From assembly GCA_902761355.1 (NCBI GenBank), contig CACWJY010000022.1:1-64000 (forward strand): a stretch of DNA of 64,000 nt, read 5' to 3'. Under the pieces are notes generated by a model that had not been told where the DNA came from, searched no databases, and saw nothing but the letters and a program-made list of their open reading frames with translations. Shown here piece by piece: positions 50,688 to 59,224 of the stretch (its first letter is position 1; each line of letters begins with the position of its first letter). The position numbers and the translations under genes are program-made. Source of the DNA: Fibrobacter succinogenes (GTDB taxonomy: Bacteria; Fibrobacterota; Fibrobacteria; Fibrobacterales; Fibrobacteraceae).

Positions 50688-51608
50688 ATGCTTAAAAAGG
50701 TATTTCTGTCTGCGGCGGTCGCTGCGCTGGTTTTTACCGCTTGCGATTCGGATTCTTCTACTTCGCCGAAAGACGAAAACCGACCTCAGGTAAATAATAC
50801 GGACCAGTCTGGTACGACGAATAATAATACCGCTGAGAATAATGCTGCTGAGAATAATGATGCGGGCAATTCGAATGCTTCTGCCGATGTTCCTTGTTCT
50901 GTAGAAAAAACTTCCGCAAATTCTTTTGTCATGAAAATAGATGATGGCAGTTCGTTGTCGACGGTTACGACTACAATTGTTGGTGGCCAGGCGGAAATTG
51001 ATTACGTGACTGTATACGATGAATCTGTTCCGGCGACAAAGATTCAGGCGCTGTGTGAGGTGAACAAGCAAGAGGCACTCACGAAGAATGCGACCGTAAC
51101 ATGCGAAGACCATTCCATGACGATTCACGAAGTCGAGGATGCCGAAATGGGCTTTGATGACGCTTTGAAATCTGCAGAAGAAGTTTGTAAAACGATGGAT
51201 GCTTATTTGTCGGAAACGTCTGATTCAGGAGCGACTTGCAGTGTCACGAAGGATTTGAGTGACTACTTCCAAATTGCTGCGGTGCAACCGGACTCGGGCA
51301 CGATGTATTTTTCTTTGGAATATAAGAACGAAATGTTTCTGGTCACGACTGAATATGTTTTCGAAAATACGGTTCCTCAAGCCGAAATTGATGAGTTTTG
51401 TGCCGAGGTCAAGGCTGAAACTCTTGACCTTGGGACTGCGACAGGCTTAGAAACGAACGTGGAATGCGATGGTAGAACGGTTACCCAATATGTTTCAGAA
51501 GAAGTCTCGGCGGAGGCGGCCGATCGCTATTTCTCTGAAACGGTGGCGGAAATGAAGTCCTATTGCAAAGAAATCCAACGAACCGGCGTAATTCCAGACT
51601 ACATCTAA
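50688..51608 (+). CDS. Lipoprotein, 306 aa
   Basis: A lipobox (VFTAC, Cys19) is followed by an Asn/Asp/Ser-rich linker to about residue 65. Two similar domains follow, each with two or more Cys: about 66-165 (VPCSVEKTSANSFVMKIDDG) and 170-300 (ATCSVTKDLSDYFQIAAVQP). Both contain an alternating strand pattern and a helix with AEIDEFC-like Cys, so the gene seems to hold an internal duplication. No known family. A GGGGG ribosome binding site precedes the ATG. Confidence 0.75.
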   Translation: MLKKVFLSAAVAALVFTACDSDSSTSPKDENRPQVNNTDQSGTTNNNTAENNAAENNDAGNSNASADVPCSVEKTSANSFVMKIDDGSSLSTVTTTIVGGQAEIDYVTVYDESVPATKIQALCEVNKQEALTKNATVTCEDHSMTIHEVEDAEMGFDDALKSAEEVCKTMDAYLSETSDSGATCSVTKDLSDYFQIAAVQPDSGTMYFSLEYKNEMFLVTTEYVFENTVPQAEIDEFCAEVKAETLDLGTATGLETNVECDGRTVTQYVSEEVSAEAADRYFSETVAEMKSYCKEIQRTGVIPDYI

Positions 51609-51633
51609 TAAGATATCGAAAACCCCTTAACAA

Positions 51634-51661
51634 AAAAAGCTCGGCTATGCCGAGCTTTTTC
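51634..51661. terminator. Bidirectional terminator
   Basis: AAGCTCGGC (51637-51645), loop TAT, GCCGAGCTT (51649-51657), with A-run before and T-run after. It can serve both the lipoprotein gene and, from the other strand, argF. Confidence 0.85.
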
Positions 51662-51690
51662 CTTAAATTTTTTTAAATCAACTTTTTTCT

Positions 51691-51775
51691 GAGAAGCGAG
51701 CTAGACAAGGCGCGAGGTCTCGTAGCGTACTAAAAGGTACGTGAGAGGCCGAACAACGCAGTATAGCGAAGCTTA
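51691..51775. repeat. Imperfect palindromic intergenic element, about 85 bp
   Basis: A long imperfect palindrome centred near 51735. CGTAC and GTACG flank a 6-nt loop, with GGTCTC/GAGAGGCC and AAGCGAGCT/AGCGAAGCT further out. It runs right up to the argF stop codon. It looks like a REP-type element, but only one copy is in this window. Confidence 0.5.
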
Positions 51776-52732
51776 TCGGGAAAAAGGCGGCATGACCTGC
51801 CAGAGCACTGCCTTATGGGCATGCAGGCGGTTCTCGGCTTCTTCGAAGCTCATGTTCACATCGAGGTTGTCCATCACAGAATCCGTGATTTCTTCGCCGC
51901 GGTGAGCCGGCAGGCAGTGAGAAACCTTGCAGTGTGCCGGAGCAAGCTTCAGGAGTTCGTCGTTGATCTGGAACGGCAAGAAATGAGACTGCTTCGTAGC
52001 CTTTTCGCCTTCCTGGCCCATAGAAACCCACACGTCGCTGTAAAGAATGTCGGCGTCCTTGACGGCTTCCTTCGGATCGTGGAATACGCGGTACTGGCAA
52101 CCATGCTTCTTGAGACCTTCCTGAGCTTCTTCGACAACCTTAGCGGGCTGTTCGAAACCCTTCGGGCAGGCGAGCGTGAAGTTCATGCCCACCTTGGAGG
52201 CGAGGGCGAGGAAGGAATTAGCGACATTGTTGCCGTCGCCAATGAAGGCGACAGTTTTCGGCTTGCCACCCTCGTTCTTGAAACCGCCGAGGTTTTCACA
52301 AATCATCTGGGCAAAGGCGATTGCCTGGCACGGGTGATAGTCGTCGGTCAGGGCGTTTACGACGGGCACGCTGCCGTATTCGGCGAGCTGTTCCACCAGG
52401 TCTTGCTTAAAGCAACGAACGACGATGGCGTTCACCCAGCGGCTGAGGCAACGGGCAACGTCCTTGACGCTTTCACGCTTGCCAAGGCCAATGGAATCGG
52501 GGGCGAGCAACACGGCGTGACCGCCGAGCTGGTTCATGCCCACCTGGAAGGTCGTGATAGTTCGCAGCGAGGGCTTTTCGAAGAACATGGCGATGTTCTG
52601 GCCGTGCAGACGGTCAGACACCTTGCCGGCGTGGACTTCTGCCTTCAGGCGAGAAGCGATTTCGATAGTTTCCAGGATTTTTTCTTCGCTCCAGTCCATG
52701 AGGCGGAGGAAGTGCTTGTTGCGATCGATCAT
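51773..52732 (-). CDS. argF: Ornithine carbamoyltransferase
   Basis: 319 residues from the ATG at 52732, which follows AAAGGA; the upstream open frame has no such signal. The carbamoyl-phosphate motif is SLRTITTF with FEKPS before it. The ornithine-side motifs are HPCQAIAFAQMI and HCLPAHRGEE. It converts ornithine and carbamoyl phosphate to citrulline in arginine synthesis. No other arg gene is next to it. Confidence 0.95.
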   Translation of the reverse strand: MIDRNKHFLRLMDWSEEKILETIEIASRLKAEVHAGKVSDRLHGQNIAMFFEKPSLRTITTFQVGMNQLGGHAVLLAPDSIGLGKRESVKDVARCLSRWVNAIVVRCFKQDLVEQLAEYGSVPVVNALTDDYHPCQAIAFAQMICENLGGFKNEGGKPKTVAFIGDGNNVANSFLALASKVGMNFTLACPKGFEQPAKVVEEAQEGLKKHGCQYRVFHDPKEAVKDADILYSDVWVSMGQEGEKATKQSHFLPFQINDELLKLAPAHCKVSHCLPAHRGEEITDSVMDNLDVNMSFEEAENRLHAHKAVLWQVMPPFSR

Positions 52733-52764
52733 TTTTTGATTCCTTTGGGCAAGCCCGTAAAACA

Positions 52765-52800
52765 AAAAAAATTAAAAAACGGAGCTTTTACACTCCGTCT
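52765..52800 (-). terminator. Terminator after the 31-aa protein
   Basis: On the minus strand ACGGAG and CTCCGT enclose an 8-nt loop and are followed by TTTTTTAATTTTTTTT. It separates the small gene from argF. Confidence 0.75.
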
Positions 52801-52834
52801 TTAACAGGAAATCACAATAGAATGCTAACGGATA

Positions 52835-52930
52835 TTAGCGAAGTTTCTTTTTGTGACGGTCACGACGACGGCGCTTCTTACGCTTGTGAGTCGCAATCTT
52901 CCTGCGCTTTCTTTTCTTTCCGCAAGGCAT
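52835..52930 (-). CDS. AURKAIP1/COX24-domain small ribosome-associated protein, 31 aa
   Basis: The product begins MPCGKKRKRRKIATHKRKKR and ends in Lys-Leu-Arg; two thirds of the residues are Lys or Arg. This matches the short AURKAIP1/COX24-domain proteins annotated in many FCB-group genomes, related to the mitochondrial small-subunit protein mS38. It probably binds 16S rRNA. A GGAG ribosome binding site is 8 nt before the ATG and a terminator follows. The gene is easily missed because of its size. Confidence 0.85.
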   Translation of the reverse strand: MPCGKKRKRRKIATHKRKKRRRRDRHKKKLR

Positions 52931-52967
52931 GTTGTTTCTCCGTTAAGGGTTAAAAAAAATAATGTTA

Positions 52968-52998
52968 AAGACCTCCGACTTCCGCCGGAGGTCTTTTT
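52968..52998. terminator. Hairpin terminator after the CE15 gene
   Basis: AAAGACCTCCG pairs with CGGAGGTCTTT around an 8-nt loop, with T-runs on both strands. It lies 44 nt past the CE15 stop. Confidence 0.75.
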
Positions 52999-53041
52999 TC
53001 TGGGTGTTAGGTGTGCTTTCTATAAAGACTTTTTTTGTCGG

Positions 53042-54658
53042 CTAGTTTAGCGCGGGTGTTTCCCAGTCAATCCATTCAGACTTGTTCCACTTGATTTGCT
53101 CAGTGTTCTTGCTGTAATCAATTTTGCCAGTCTTAGTATCCTTGCCGAAAAGGAACTTGTTCATGAAATCCTTGACTTCGTCAAACTGTCCACCCGGAAG
53201 AGCGCAATGGTCGTGACCGCCTTCCTGGCTGTAGGTGTAGTTTTCCGTCGCTCCGAGAGCCTTGTAGGTTTCGAGAGACGCCTGGCCGCAGTAGTTCGAC
53301 GGTACTTCGCCAAGCCACTTTTGACCTGCATTGTCAAGGATGAGGAGTGCACGCGGAGCGACCATGCTCACGAGCATGTGCTGGTCGAACGGGAGCGTGT
53401 TTTCTTTACCTTGGTAGTTCCTGAAGGAGGAAATCATCCACTTGCCTTCGGTCGCAGCACTGCTCAAAGGCTGCACAAAATCGGTTCCCTTCTGCTTGTT
53501 GACCTGGGCACCGACGCGCCAGAGAGAGGCTCCGCCGGAACCAGATTCCTGCGGGATTGTGAGCGCAATACGTTCGTCGAACGCCCCCACAGCGAGCGTG
53601 CCCTTACCCCAACGGGAGCAGCCCGTCATAGCGAGGTGATGCACGTCGATACCGGCTTCCGGAGTCTTTTCGAGAGCATCGATAATGCGGCTCACAGCCC
53701 AAGCCCAAGCGATGATAGTGCCCTGTCCCTGGTTGTAGAGCTGGAAGAACATACCACCGCCGCTTTCAGGAGCGACGTCGTCCGGATTGAAGGAAATCTT
53801 GGCAATATCAAGGCCATCCGTAGCCTGCCCAAGGCTTCCGCAGAAGCCCATGAACCCGCCGCCAAAACCGATGAGGGCCGGCTTCGGCTTGTCCTTGGTA
53901 CCGGCATTCTGAATGCTCACGGAGAAGCTTCCGGACTTGCCCTTGTCGGTTACCTTGATGGTGAGCTTGCCGCCGGAATAAGTACCTTCGACCTTTTCGG
54001 GGTTGCGCGGCTTGGTACCGAACATGAGTTTTTCGTACATCGCACCGATTTCTTCGCGGCGGCACTTCCATTCCGCCTTCGAAGAAATACGCTTGCCGTC
54101 AAGACCCATGAACGGGTCAGGCAGCTTCGCGTTGTTCACGCTCGTCGGGATGTTGCCAATCTGGCATTCGCTGCGGTGGTCTTCCACAAAGTCATTGCTG
54201 GGTGTCGGCGGAACCGTTTCTTCGCTAGAGCTGGATTCTACGGGGTTCACGTCGTCGGAGGAACTGCTTGAACCATGGTGGTGATGGCTGCTAGAAGATT
54301 CTACTCCTGGATTAGCATCAGAGGATTCGGGCTGCTGGACTTCGGTATCGCTTGAAGAGGCGGGCTCGTTCGGGTTCAGCGGGTCGTTTGGATTCACGGG
54401 CAGATTCGGGTCCTGTGGGTTGTTGGGGTCAACGGGAGGTGGATCAAGAGGGTTGTTCGGATCCAGAACGCTCGGGATCGAGTCTCCGTTGGGATTCTGC
54501 TGATTTGCCGCATTGGCTGAATCGGCATTGAAGGCACCGTATTTTTCAATAAGGCACTGCTCGGTTACACATTCTGTAGCGGCGGTGTTATTTTCGTCGC
54601 CACAGGCCCAAAATCCAATGGCCACTGCCATTGGCATAAGATATTTCCAGTTTTTCAT
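53042..54658 (-). CDS. CE15-type glucuronoyl esterase lipoprotein
   Basis: 538 residues. A lipobox (IGFWAC) is followed by a long linker: Pro/Asp/Asn repeats (DPNNPLDPP, NPNDPLNPNEP), then Ser-rich with a short His run. The catalytic domain covers 170-538. The nucleophile is Ser348 in GCSRWGKG, the exact CE15 signature; the acid region is GSGGASLWR and the His is in GGHDHCALPGG. CE15 enzymes cut the ester between lignin and glucuronic acid on xylan. The linker suggests a surface-anchored enzyme reaching the plant wall. The ATG at 54658 begins the signal peptide; the open frame upstream is not coding-like. Confidence 0.88.
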   Translation of the reverse strand: MKNWKYLMPMAVAIGFWACGDENNTAATECVTEQCLIEKYGAFNADSANAANQQNPNGDSIPSVLDPNNPLDPPPVDPNNPQDPNLPVNPNDPLNPNEPASSSDTEVQQPESSDANPGVESSSSHHHHGSSSSSDDVNPVESSSSEETVPPTPSNDFVEDHRSECQIGNIPTSVNNAKLPDPFMGLDGKRISSKAEWKCRREEIGAMYEKLMFGTKPRNPEKVEGTYSGGKLTIKVTDKGKSGSFSVSIQNAGTKDKPKPALIGFGGGFMGFCGSLGQATDGLDIAKISFNPDDVAPESGGGMFFQLYNQGQGTIIAWAWAVSRIIDALEKTPEAGIDVHHLAMTGCSRWGKGTLAVGAFDERIALTIPQESGSGGASLWRVGAQVNKQKGTDFVQPLSSAATEGKWMISSFRNYQGKENTLPFDQHMLVSMVAPRALLILDNAGQKWLGEVPSNYCGQASLETYKALGATENYTYSQEGGHDHCALPGGQFDEVKDFMNKFLFGKDTKTGKIDYSKNTEQIKWNKSEWIDWETPALN

Positions 54659-54916
54659 ACATCCAATCCTATGGGGCGAAAGTGTTTTAACCCCCCATGC
54701 TCGTAAAAATAAACCTGTAAAACAAAAATGTCGCTTGCTCGGAATGCTTTTCCGTTGTATGTAATTACAACAGTAAACGTTAGATTGTATTTGGGTGGTT
54801 GTTTTGATGGTGGTTGAACGCAGAAAATCCACAAAAATGTGAGTTTTATCGCACAAATGGGCTTAAATGTCACTTTTTAGGGCGGTTATGTTTTTTTTGC
54901 GTGAGTGATAATCTAT
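54659..54916. other. Intergenic region between CE15 and GGGP-synthase genes
   Basis: About 260 bp of AT-rich DNA between divergent genes. It holds ATGGGG/CCCCAT arms just before the CE15 start and a TGTAATTACA palindrome near 54760. No gene is visible. Confidence 0.4.
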
Positions 54917-54934
54917 TTTTAGAGAACTCTAAAA
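54917..54934 (+). promoter_or_regulatory. Hairpin at the ribosome binding site of the GGGP-synthase gene
   Basis: TTTTAGAG and CTCTAAAA form a perfect 8-bp stem with a 2-nt centre. The right arm runs into AAAAGGGA, the ribosome binding site. It could act as an operator or translational control. Confidence 0.45.
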
Positions 54935-54944
54935 GGGATTTTTT

Positions 54945-55700
54945 ATGAAACCAGGTAAAACTGAACTTCGTTTGAATGCCGAAATCGAAAAACGCGGTGC
55001 GCTTTTTGCCGTGCTGCTGGATCCGGATACCTCGGACGAAGCAGCCTTTGTGAAGGCCGGCGCTATGGCTGCCGAAAACGGTGCCGACCTTTTGTTGGTG
55101 GGCGGTTCTTACCTGGGTAACTTTACGCTTCCTAAGCAGGTGGCTGCCCTCAAGGCGGCGGTTAACTTGCCGGTGGTGCTTTTTCCGGGAGGAGCCTCCC
55201 AGGTGGTGCCCGGTTTTGACGCCATGCTCTTTATGACCTTGGTGAGCGGTCGTAACCCGAACTACCTGATTGACGAGCAGGTGCGCGGTGGCGCCCTGGT
55301 GCGTGCCCTGAATATGGAAGCGATTCCGACGGCTTACCAGCTGATAAACAGCGGCAAGCGTACTACGGTGGAATACATTAGCGGTACGATGCCTGTGCCT
55401 GCGAACAAGCCCAAGCTTAGCATGGTGAATTCGATTGCGGCCGAACTCATGGGCATGCGTTACGTTTACCTAGAAGCTGGCAGTGGTGCCGAAGAACCGG
55501 TGCCCGTAGAACATATCGCCTATACCCGCAGGGCGACCGAAATGACGATTATTACCGGTGGCGGCATCAAGGACCCGCAGACGGCGGCAGTCCGTGTGGC
55601 AGCCGGAGCCCAGATTATTGTGACCGGAACCCTTTGGGAAAAGGTCGAGGATCCGGCGCTTTTGAAGGAATTTGCCGCAGCCATCCATACGCGTGGCTAG
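54945..55700 (+). CDS. Geranylgeranylglyceryl phosphate synthase family (PcrB/GGGPS)
   Basis: 251 residues, a complete (beta-alpha)8 barrel. Marks: VLLDPDTSD, LLVGGSYLG, LFPGGASQVV, MTLVSGRNPNYLI, YLEAGSGAEEPV and ITGGGIKDPQTA, where the loops bind the phosphate of glycerol-1-phosphate. The family joins a prenyl diphosphate to glycerol-1-phosphate to make an ether bond. Archaea use it for membrane lipids, and some bacteria including the FCB group also carry it. Product chain length cannot be told. A terminator with GGGTATT/AATACCC arms follows. Confidence 0.92.
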   Translation: MKPGKTELRLNAEIEKRGALFAVLLDPDTSDEAAFVKAGAMAAENGADLLLVGGSYLGNFTLPKQVAALKAAVNLPVVLFPGGASQVVPGFDAMLFMTLVSGRNPNYLIDEQVRGGALVRALNMEAIPTAYQLINSGKRTTVEYISGTMPVPANKPKLSMVNSIAAELMGMRYVYLEAGSGAEEPVPVEHIAYTRRATEMTIITGGGIKDPQTAAVRVAAGAQIIVTGTLWEKVEDPALLKEFAAAIHTRG

Positions 55701-55736
55701 GTTACACAATTTGTAAAAAATACATCTTTCTTAAAT

Positions 55737-55771
55737 GGGTATTAAAATCTTTACAATACCCTTTGTTTTTT
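55737..55771 (+). terminator. Rho-independent terminator
   Basis: GGGTATT (55737-55743) and AATACCC (55755-55761) followed by TTTGTTTTTT. Confidence 0.65.
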
Positions 55772-55835
55772 CTATTTTACGCCACGAAATTTGAACTTTC
55801 GCGGCTTTGAATGCTGGCGGAAATAAGGAGAAAAA

Positions 55836-58157
55836 ATGAGCAAGGATTTAAAAGAAAAAGCTCTCGAATACCATGCCATGGGCAAGCCCGGCAAGATTGA
55901 AATCGTGCCGACCAAGCCGCACAGCACGCAGACCGACCTGGGGCTTGCGTACACTCCGGGTGTCGCTGTTCCTTGCTTGGAAATCGAAAAGGATAACAAC
56001 CTCGCTTACGAATATACGGGCAAGGGAAACCTGGTTGCCGTGATTTCTAACGGCACCGCAGTGCTTGGCCTCGGCGACATTGGCGCTCTCGCCGGTAAGC
56101 CGGTGATGGAAGGCAAGGCTCTCCTCTTCAAGATTTATGCCGGTATCGATGTGTTCGACATCGAAATCAACGAAAAGGACCCGAAGAAGTTTATCGAAAT
56201 TGTGAAGGGGATTGCCCCGACGTTCGGCGGTATCAACCTTGAAGACATCAAGGCTCCGGAATGCTTCGAAATCGAAGATACCCTGAAGGCTGAACTCGAC
56301 ATCCCCGTGATGCATGATGACCAGCACGGTACCGCAATCATTTCTTCTGCAGGCCTCCTGAACGCTATCGAAGTCGCTGGCAAGAGCATTCGCGACGTGA
56401 AGATGGTGGTGAATGGTGCGGGTGCAGCCGCTTGCGCCTGCACGCGACTCTACTTGTCGCTCGGTCTCAAGAAAGAAAACTTGGTGATGTGCGACAGTAA
56501 GGGTGTCATTCGCAAGGACCGCAAGGGCCTTACCGAAGCGAAGGCTTTCTTTGCGACCGACCGCACCGATATCGAAACTCTCGAAGATGCCATGAAGGGC
56601 GCAGATGTGTTCGTCGGCCTCTCCAAGGCTAACGTCCTGACTCGCGAAATGGTCCGCAGCATGGCCGACCAGCCAATCGTTTTCGCACTCGCCAACCCGA
56701 ACCCCGAAATCAGCTACGAAGAAGCCATGGCAAGCCGTGGCGACCTGATTTTTGCGACGGGCCGCAGCGACTATCCGAACCAGGTGAACAACGTGATCGG
56801 TTTCCCGTACATTTTCCGCGGAGCCCTCGACGTTCGCGCTACTTGCATCAACGAACACATGAAGCACGCCGCTGTGCGCGCTATTGCTGCTCTTGCCCAC
56901 AAGCCGGTTCCGGATGTGGTGAACATTGCTTACAACTCTCAGCGCTTTACCTTCGGTAAGGAATACTTGATTCCGAAGCCGCTGGATCCGCGCCTGTTGA
57001 CCGATGTGTCGATCGCTGTGGCTAAGGCCGCTATCGAAAGTGGCGTGGCTCGCAAGCCCATTACCGATTGGGATGCTTACTATGACCGCCTGCGTGACAT
57101 GATGGGCTACGATAACAAGCTTATCCGTCAGTTTAGCGATACGGCTCGCAGCAACCCGAAGCGCGTGGTGTTTGCCGAAAGCAACCTCAACATGCTCAAG
57201 GCCGCCGTGCAGGCCAAGACCGAAGGCGTTGCACACCCGATTCTGCTCGGCAACCCCGAACGTATTCAGATTATTGCCCAGCGCGAACAGCTCGACCTTA
57301 CGGGCATTAAGATTGTGAACCCGCGTTCTCCGGAAGAATTCGAACGCCGTCGCAGGTATGCTGAAATCTACGCCGAAGAAAACGGCCGTAACGGTGTGAC
57401 GCTCGACGAAGCCCGCGACGACATGTTTGAACCGAACCACTTCGGTATGATGATGGTGAAGGTTGGCGATGCTGACGCCCTTATTTCTGGTGGTTACTCC
57501 AAGTATTCCGAAACGATTGAACTCGCCAAGGAAATCATCGGTATCCGCGAAGAATACAAGCACTTCGGCGCTATGCACATTTTGAGCACTCGCAAGGGTA
57601 CGTTCTTCCTGGCCGATACGCTGGTGAACCGCGACCCCGATGCCGAAACGCTCGTGGATATCGTCAAGCTCACTCACGACGCCGTGCGCTTCTTTGCTCA
57701 CGAACCTGTGATGGCCATGCTCAGCTACGCGAACTTCGGTAGCGACAAGGGAGCTCCGCGCGGAACGTCCAACACTGCCCGCGAAGCAGTGCGCATGATT
57801 CACGAACAGTATCCGGATTACGTGATCGATGGCGAAATGCAGGTGAACGTGGCACTTGACAAGGAACTTCGCGATACGAAGTATCCGTTCAACAAGATCA
57901 AGGGCCAGACGGTCAATACGCTCATCTTCCCGTGCCTCTCTTCTGCAAATACCACTTGCAAGATGCTTCTTGAAATGGGTGTGGGTGAATCCATTGGTCC
58001 TGTGCAGATGGGCCTGAACAAGCCGGTTCACTTTACCGACTCCGACGCCTCTGTGCATGATATCTTCAACCTGACGGTTGCTGCCGTGATTGACGCCATC
58101 GTTCAGGAAAAGAAGGACGAAGAAAAGAACCGCAAGAAATACGACAAGATGTGGTAA
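55836..58157 (+). CDS. maeB: Malic enzyme with phosphotransacetylase-like domain
   Basis: 773 residues, the size of MaeB-type hybrids. Residues 1-420 form malic enzyme: [26 protein letters not shown] and the NAD(P) loop [16 protein letters not shown]. Residues 430-773 form a phosphotransacetylase-like part ([31 protein letters not shown]), which in relatives is regulatory rather than catalytic. It turns malate into pyruvate and CO2 with NADP+. In a succinate-producing fermenter it may supply NADPH. AAGGAG precedes the ATG and a terminator follows the stop. Confidence 0.96.
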   Translation: MSKDLKEKALEYHAMGKPGKIEIVPTKPHSTQTDLGLAYTPGVAVPCLEIEKDNNLAYEYTGKGNLVAVISNGTAVLGLGDIGALAGKPVMEGKALLFKIYAGIDVFDIEINEKDPKKFIEIVKGIAPTFGGINLEDIKAPECFEIEDTLKAELDIPVMHDDQHGTAIISSAGLLNAIEVAGKSIRDVKMVVNGAGAAACACTRLYLSLGLKKENLVMCDSKGVIRKDRKGLTEAKAFFATDRTDIETLEDAMKGADVFVGLSKANVLTREMVRSMADQPIVFALANPNPEISYEEAMASRGDLIFATGRSDYPNQVNNVIGFPYIFRGALDVRATCINEHMKHAAVRAIAALAHKPVPDVVNIAYNSQRFTFGKEYLIPKPLDPRLLTDVSIAVAKAAIESGVARKPITDWDAYYDRLRDMMGYDNKLIRQFSDTARSNPKRVVFAESNLNMLKAAVQAKTEGVAHPILLGNPERIQIIAQREQLDLTGIKIVNPRSPEEFERRRRYAEIYAEENGRNGVTLDEARDDMFEPNHFGMMMVKVGDADALISGGYSKYSETIELAKEIIGIREEYKHFGAMHILSTRKGTFFLADTLVNRDPDAETLVDIVKLTHDAVRFFAHEPVMAMLSYANFGSDKGAPRGTSNTAREAVRMIHEQYPDYVIDGEMQVNVALDKELRDTKYPFNKIKGQTVNTLIFPCLSSANTTCKMLLEMGVGESIGPVQMGLNKPVHFTDSDASVHDIFNLTVAAVIDAIVQEKKDEEKNRKKYDKMW

Positions 58158-58182
58158 TCTTAATCGTTTGTCTTAAATATTT

Positions 58183-58208
58183 AAGGTCCGCTTCGGCGGG
58201 CCTTTTTG
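58183..58208 (+). terminator. Rho-independent terminator of maeB
   Basis: AAGGTCCGC (58183-58191), loop TTCG, GCGGGCCTT (58196-58204), then TTTT. Confidence 0.85.
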
Positions 58209-58254
58209 TATCTGCTTCGCAGATTCTAAATCCTGCGCCTCGGTCATGTGCCTT

Positions 58255-58277
58255 AAATGATACAATATGTATCATTT
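58255..58277. promoter_or_regulatory. Inverted-repeat operator, GTATCATTT family
   Basis: AAATGATAC and GTATCATTT form a perfect 9-bp inverted repeat with a 5-nt centre. A third GTATCATTT occurs at 58341-58349, closer to the regulator gene. Together they look like an operator array controlling the third regulator-lipoprotein pair. Confidence 0.65.
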
Positions 58278-58340
58278 AGTTGTAAAATTCGTTTTTGTTG
58301 TGTGAAAAAGTGCTGAATTTTAATAAAAATCTTAAATTTT

Positions 58341-58349
58341 GTATCATTT
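58341..58349 (+). promoter_or_regulatory. Extra GTATCATTT half site
   Basis: Same 9-mer as the arms of the operator at 58255-58277, in direct orientation with its right arm, 72 bp away and 41 nt before the ATG of the regulator. Confidence 0.5.
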
Positions 58350-58389
58350 TCTATTGACGAGGGCGATTTTGGAGGGTAAATTTATAGGT

Positions 58390-59223
58390 ATGAAACCGAT
58401 AATAGAATATCAAGATTATCGCGCCTTCATGAGTGACTTTTATGAGGAGCGCAAACGGACTTCTGCTTTTTCTTGGCGGGAGTTTGCAAAGATTGCGGGG
58501 TTTACGTCGCCCTCGTACCTTAAGCTTGTCTGCGAAGGGAAAAGCAGCTTGAGCAAGGTGACCATGGGGCGTGTGGCTCAAGCGATGGGGCTCGTGGGTT
58601 ACGAGGTGGAATATTTTGAGGCGATGGTTTGTTTTTGCAATGCCAGAAATGACGCTGCAAAAAAGGCCTTCTTGGGCAAGATGCATACCATTGCCCTAGA
58701 CCATAAGGTTCGCGTTATTGACAAGACCGCCTTTGAATATTATGAGACGTGGAAAAATCCGGTGGTGCGCGAACTTGCGCCCATGATGCCGGGGGCAATG
58801 CCGGGAGAAATGGCGAAGGCCTGCTGTCAAGAAATTTCGGCTTACGATGTCCGTAAGTCGCTGATGTTCTTGGAACGTGCGGGTCTTCTTAAAAAGGTGG
58901 GCGAAGAGGCGTATGAACAGACCGAAAAGTCGTTGGTGGGTTCCAAGGAGGGAATGCCGCTTGCGATCCGTTCGATGCACCGCGAAATGGGGCGCCTCGC
59001 CGTCGATTCGCTCGAAAAGTTTAGCGCCGAAGAACGCAACGTTACGGGAGTTACTTTGGGCGTAAATCGCCAGGGTTACGAAGCCATCGTGCATGAGTTG
59101 GATGCATGTCGCAAGAAGATTATTTCGATAGCGGAAAATTGCGGAAAGCTCGATCAAGTTTACAGGTTAAATTTACAGTTTTTCCCGTTGACGAAAAAGG
59201 TCAAGAGGGATGAGGAGGCATAG
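58390..59223 (+). CDS. TIGR02147 (DUF4423) family regulator, copy 3
   Basis: 277 residues from the ATG at 58390. The family plan is kept (EYQDYRAFMSDFYEERKRTS, FAGFTSPSYLKLVCEG-type helix-turn-helix, TWKNPVVRELAPMMPG, DQVYRLNLQFFPLTK), but the sequence is clearly more distant than copies 1 and 2 are from each other. The leader is different: no CTTAGC hairpin but GTATCATTT sites upstream. The lipoprotein ATG lies 1 nt after the stop codon. Confidence 0.88.
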   Translation: MKPIIEYQDYRAFMSDFYEERKRTSAFSWREFAKIAGFTSPSYLKLVCEGKSSLSKVTMGRVAQAMGLVGYEVEYFEAMVCFCNARNDAAKKAFLGKMHTIALDHKVRVIDKTAFEYYETWKNPVVRELAPMMPGAMPGEMAKACCQEISAYDVRKSLMFLERAGLLKKVGEEAYEQTEKSLVGSKEGMPLAIRSMHREMGRLAVDSLEKFSAEERNVTGVTLGVNRQGYEAIVHELDACRKKIISIAENCGKLDQVYRLNLQFFPLTKKVKRDEEA

Positions 59224-59224
59224 A

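Noticed and set aside
53096..54271. A 391-aa plus-strand frame opposite the CE15 esterase
   Set aside because: The minus-strand gene has the complete CE15 signature and lipobox; the plus frame has no features.
55848..58058. A 736-aa minus-strand frame opposite the malic enzyme
   Set aside because: Same cause: biased codons of maeB leave the opposite frame open. No motif, no ribosome binding site.
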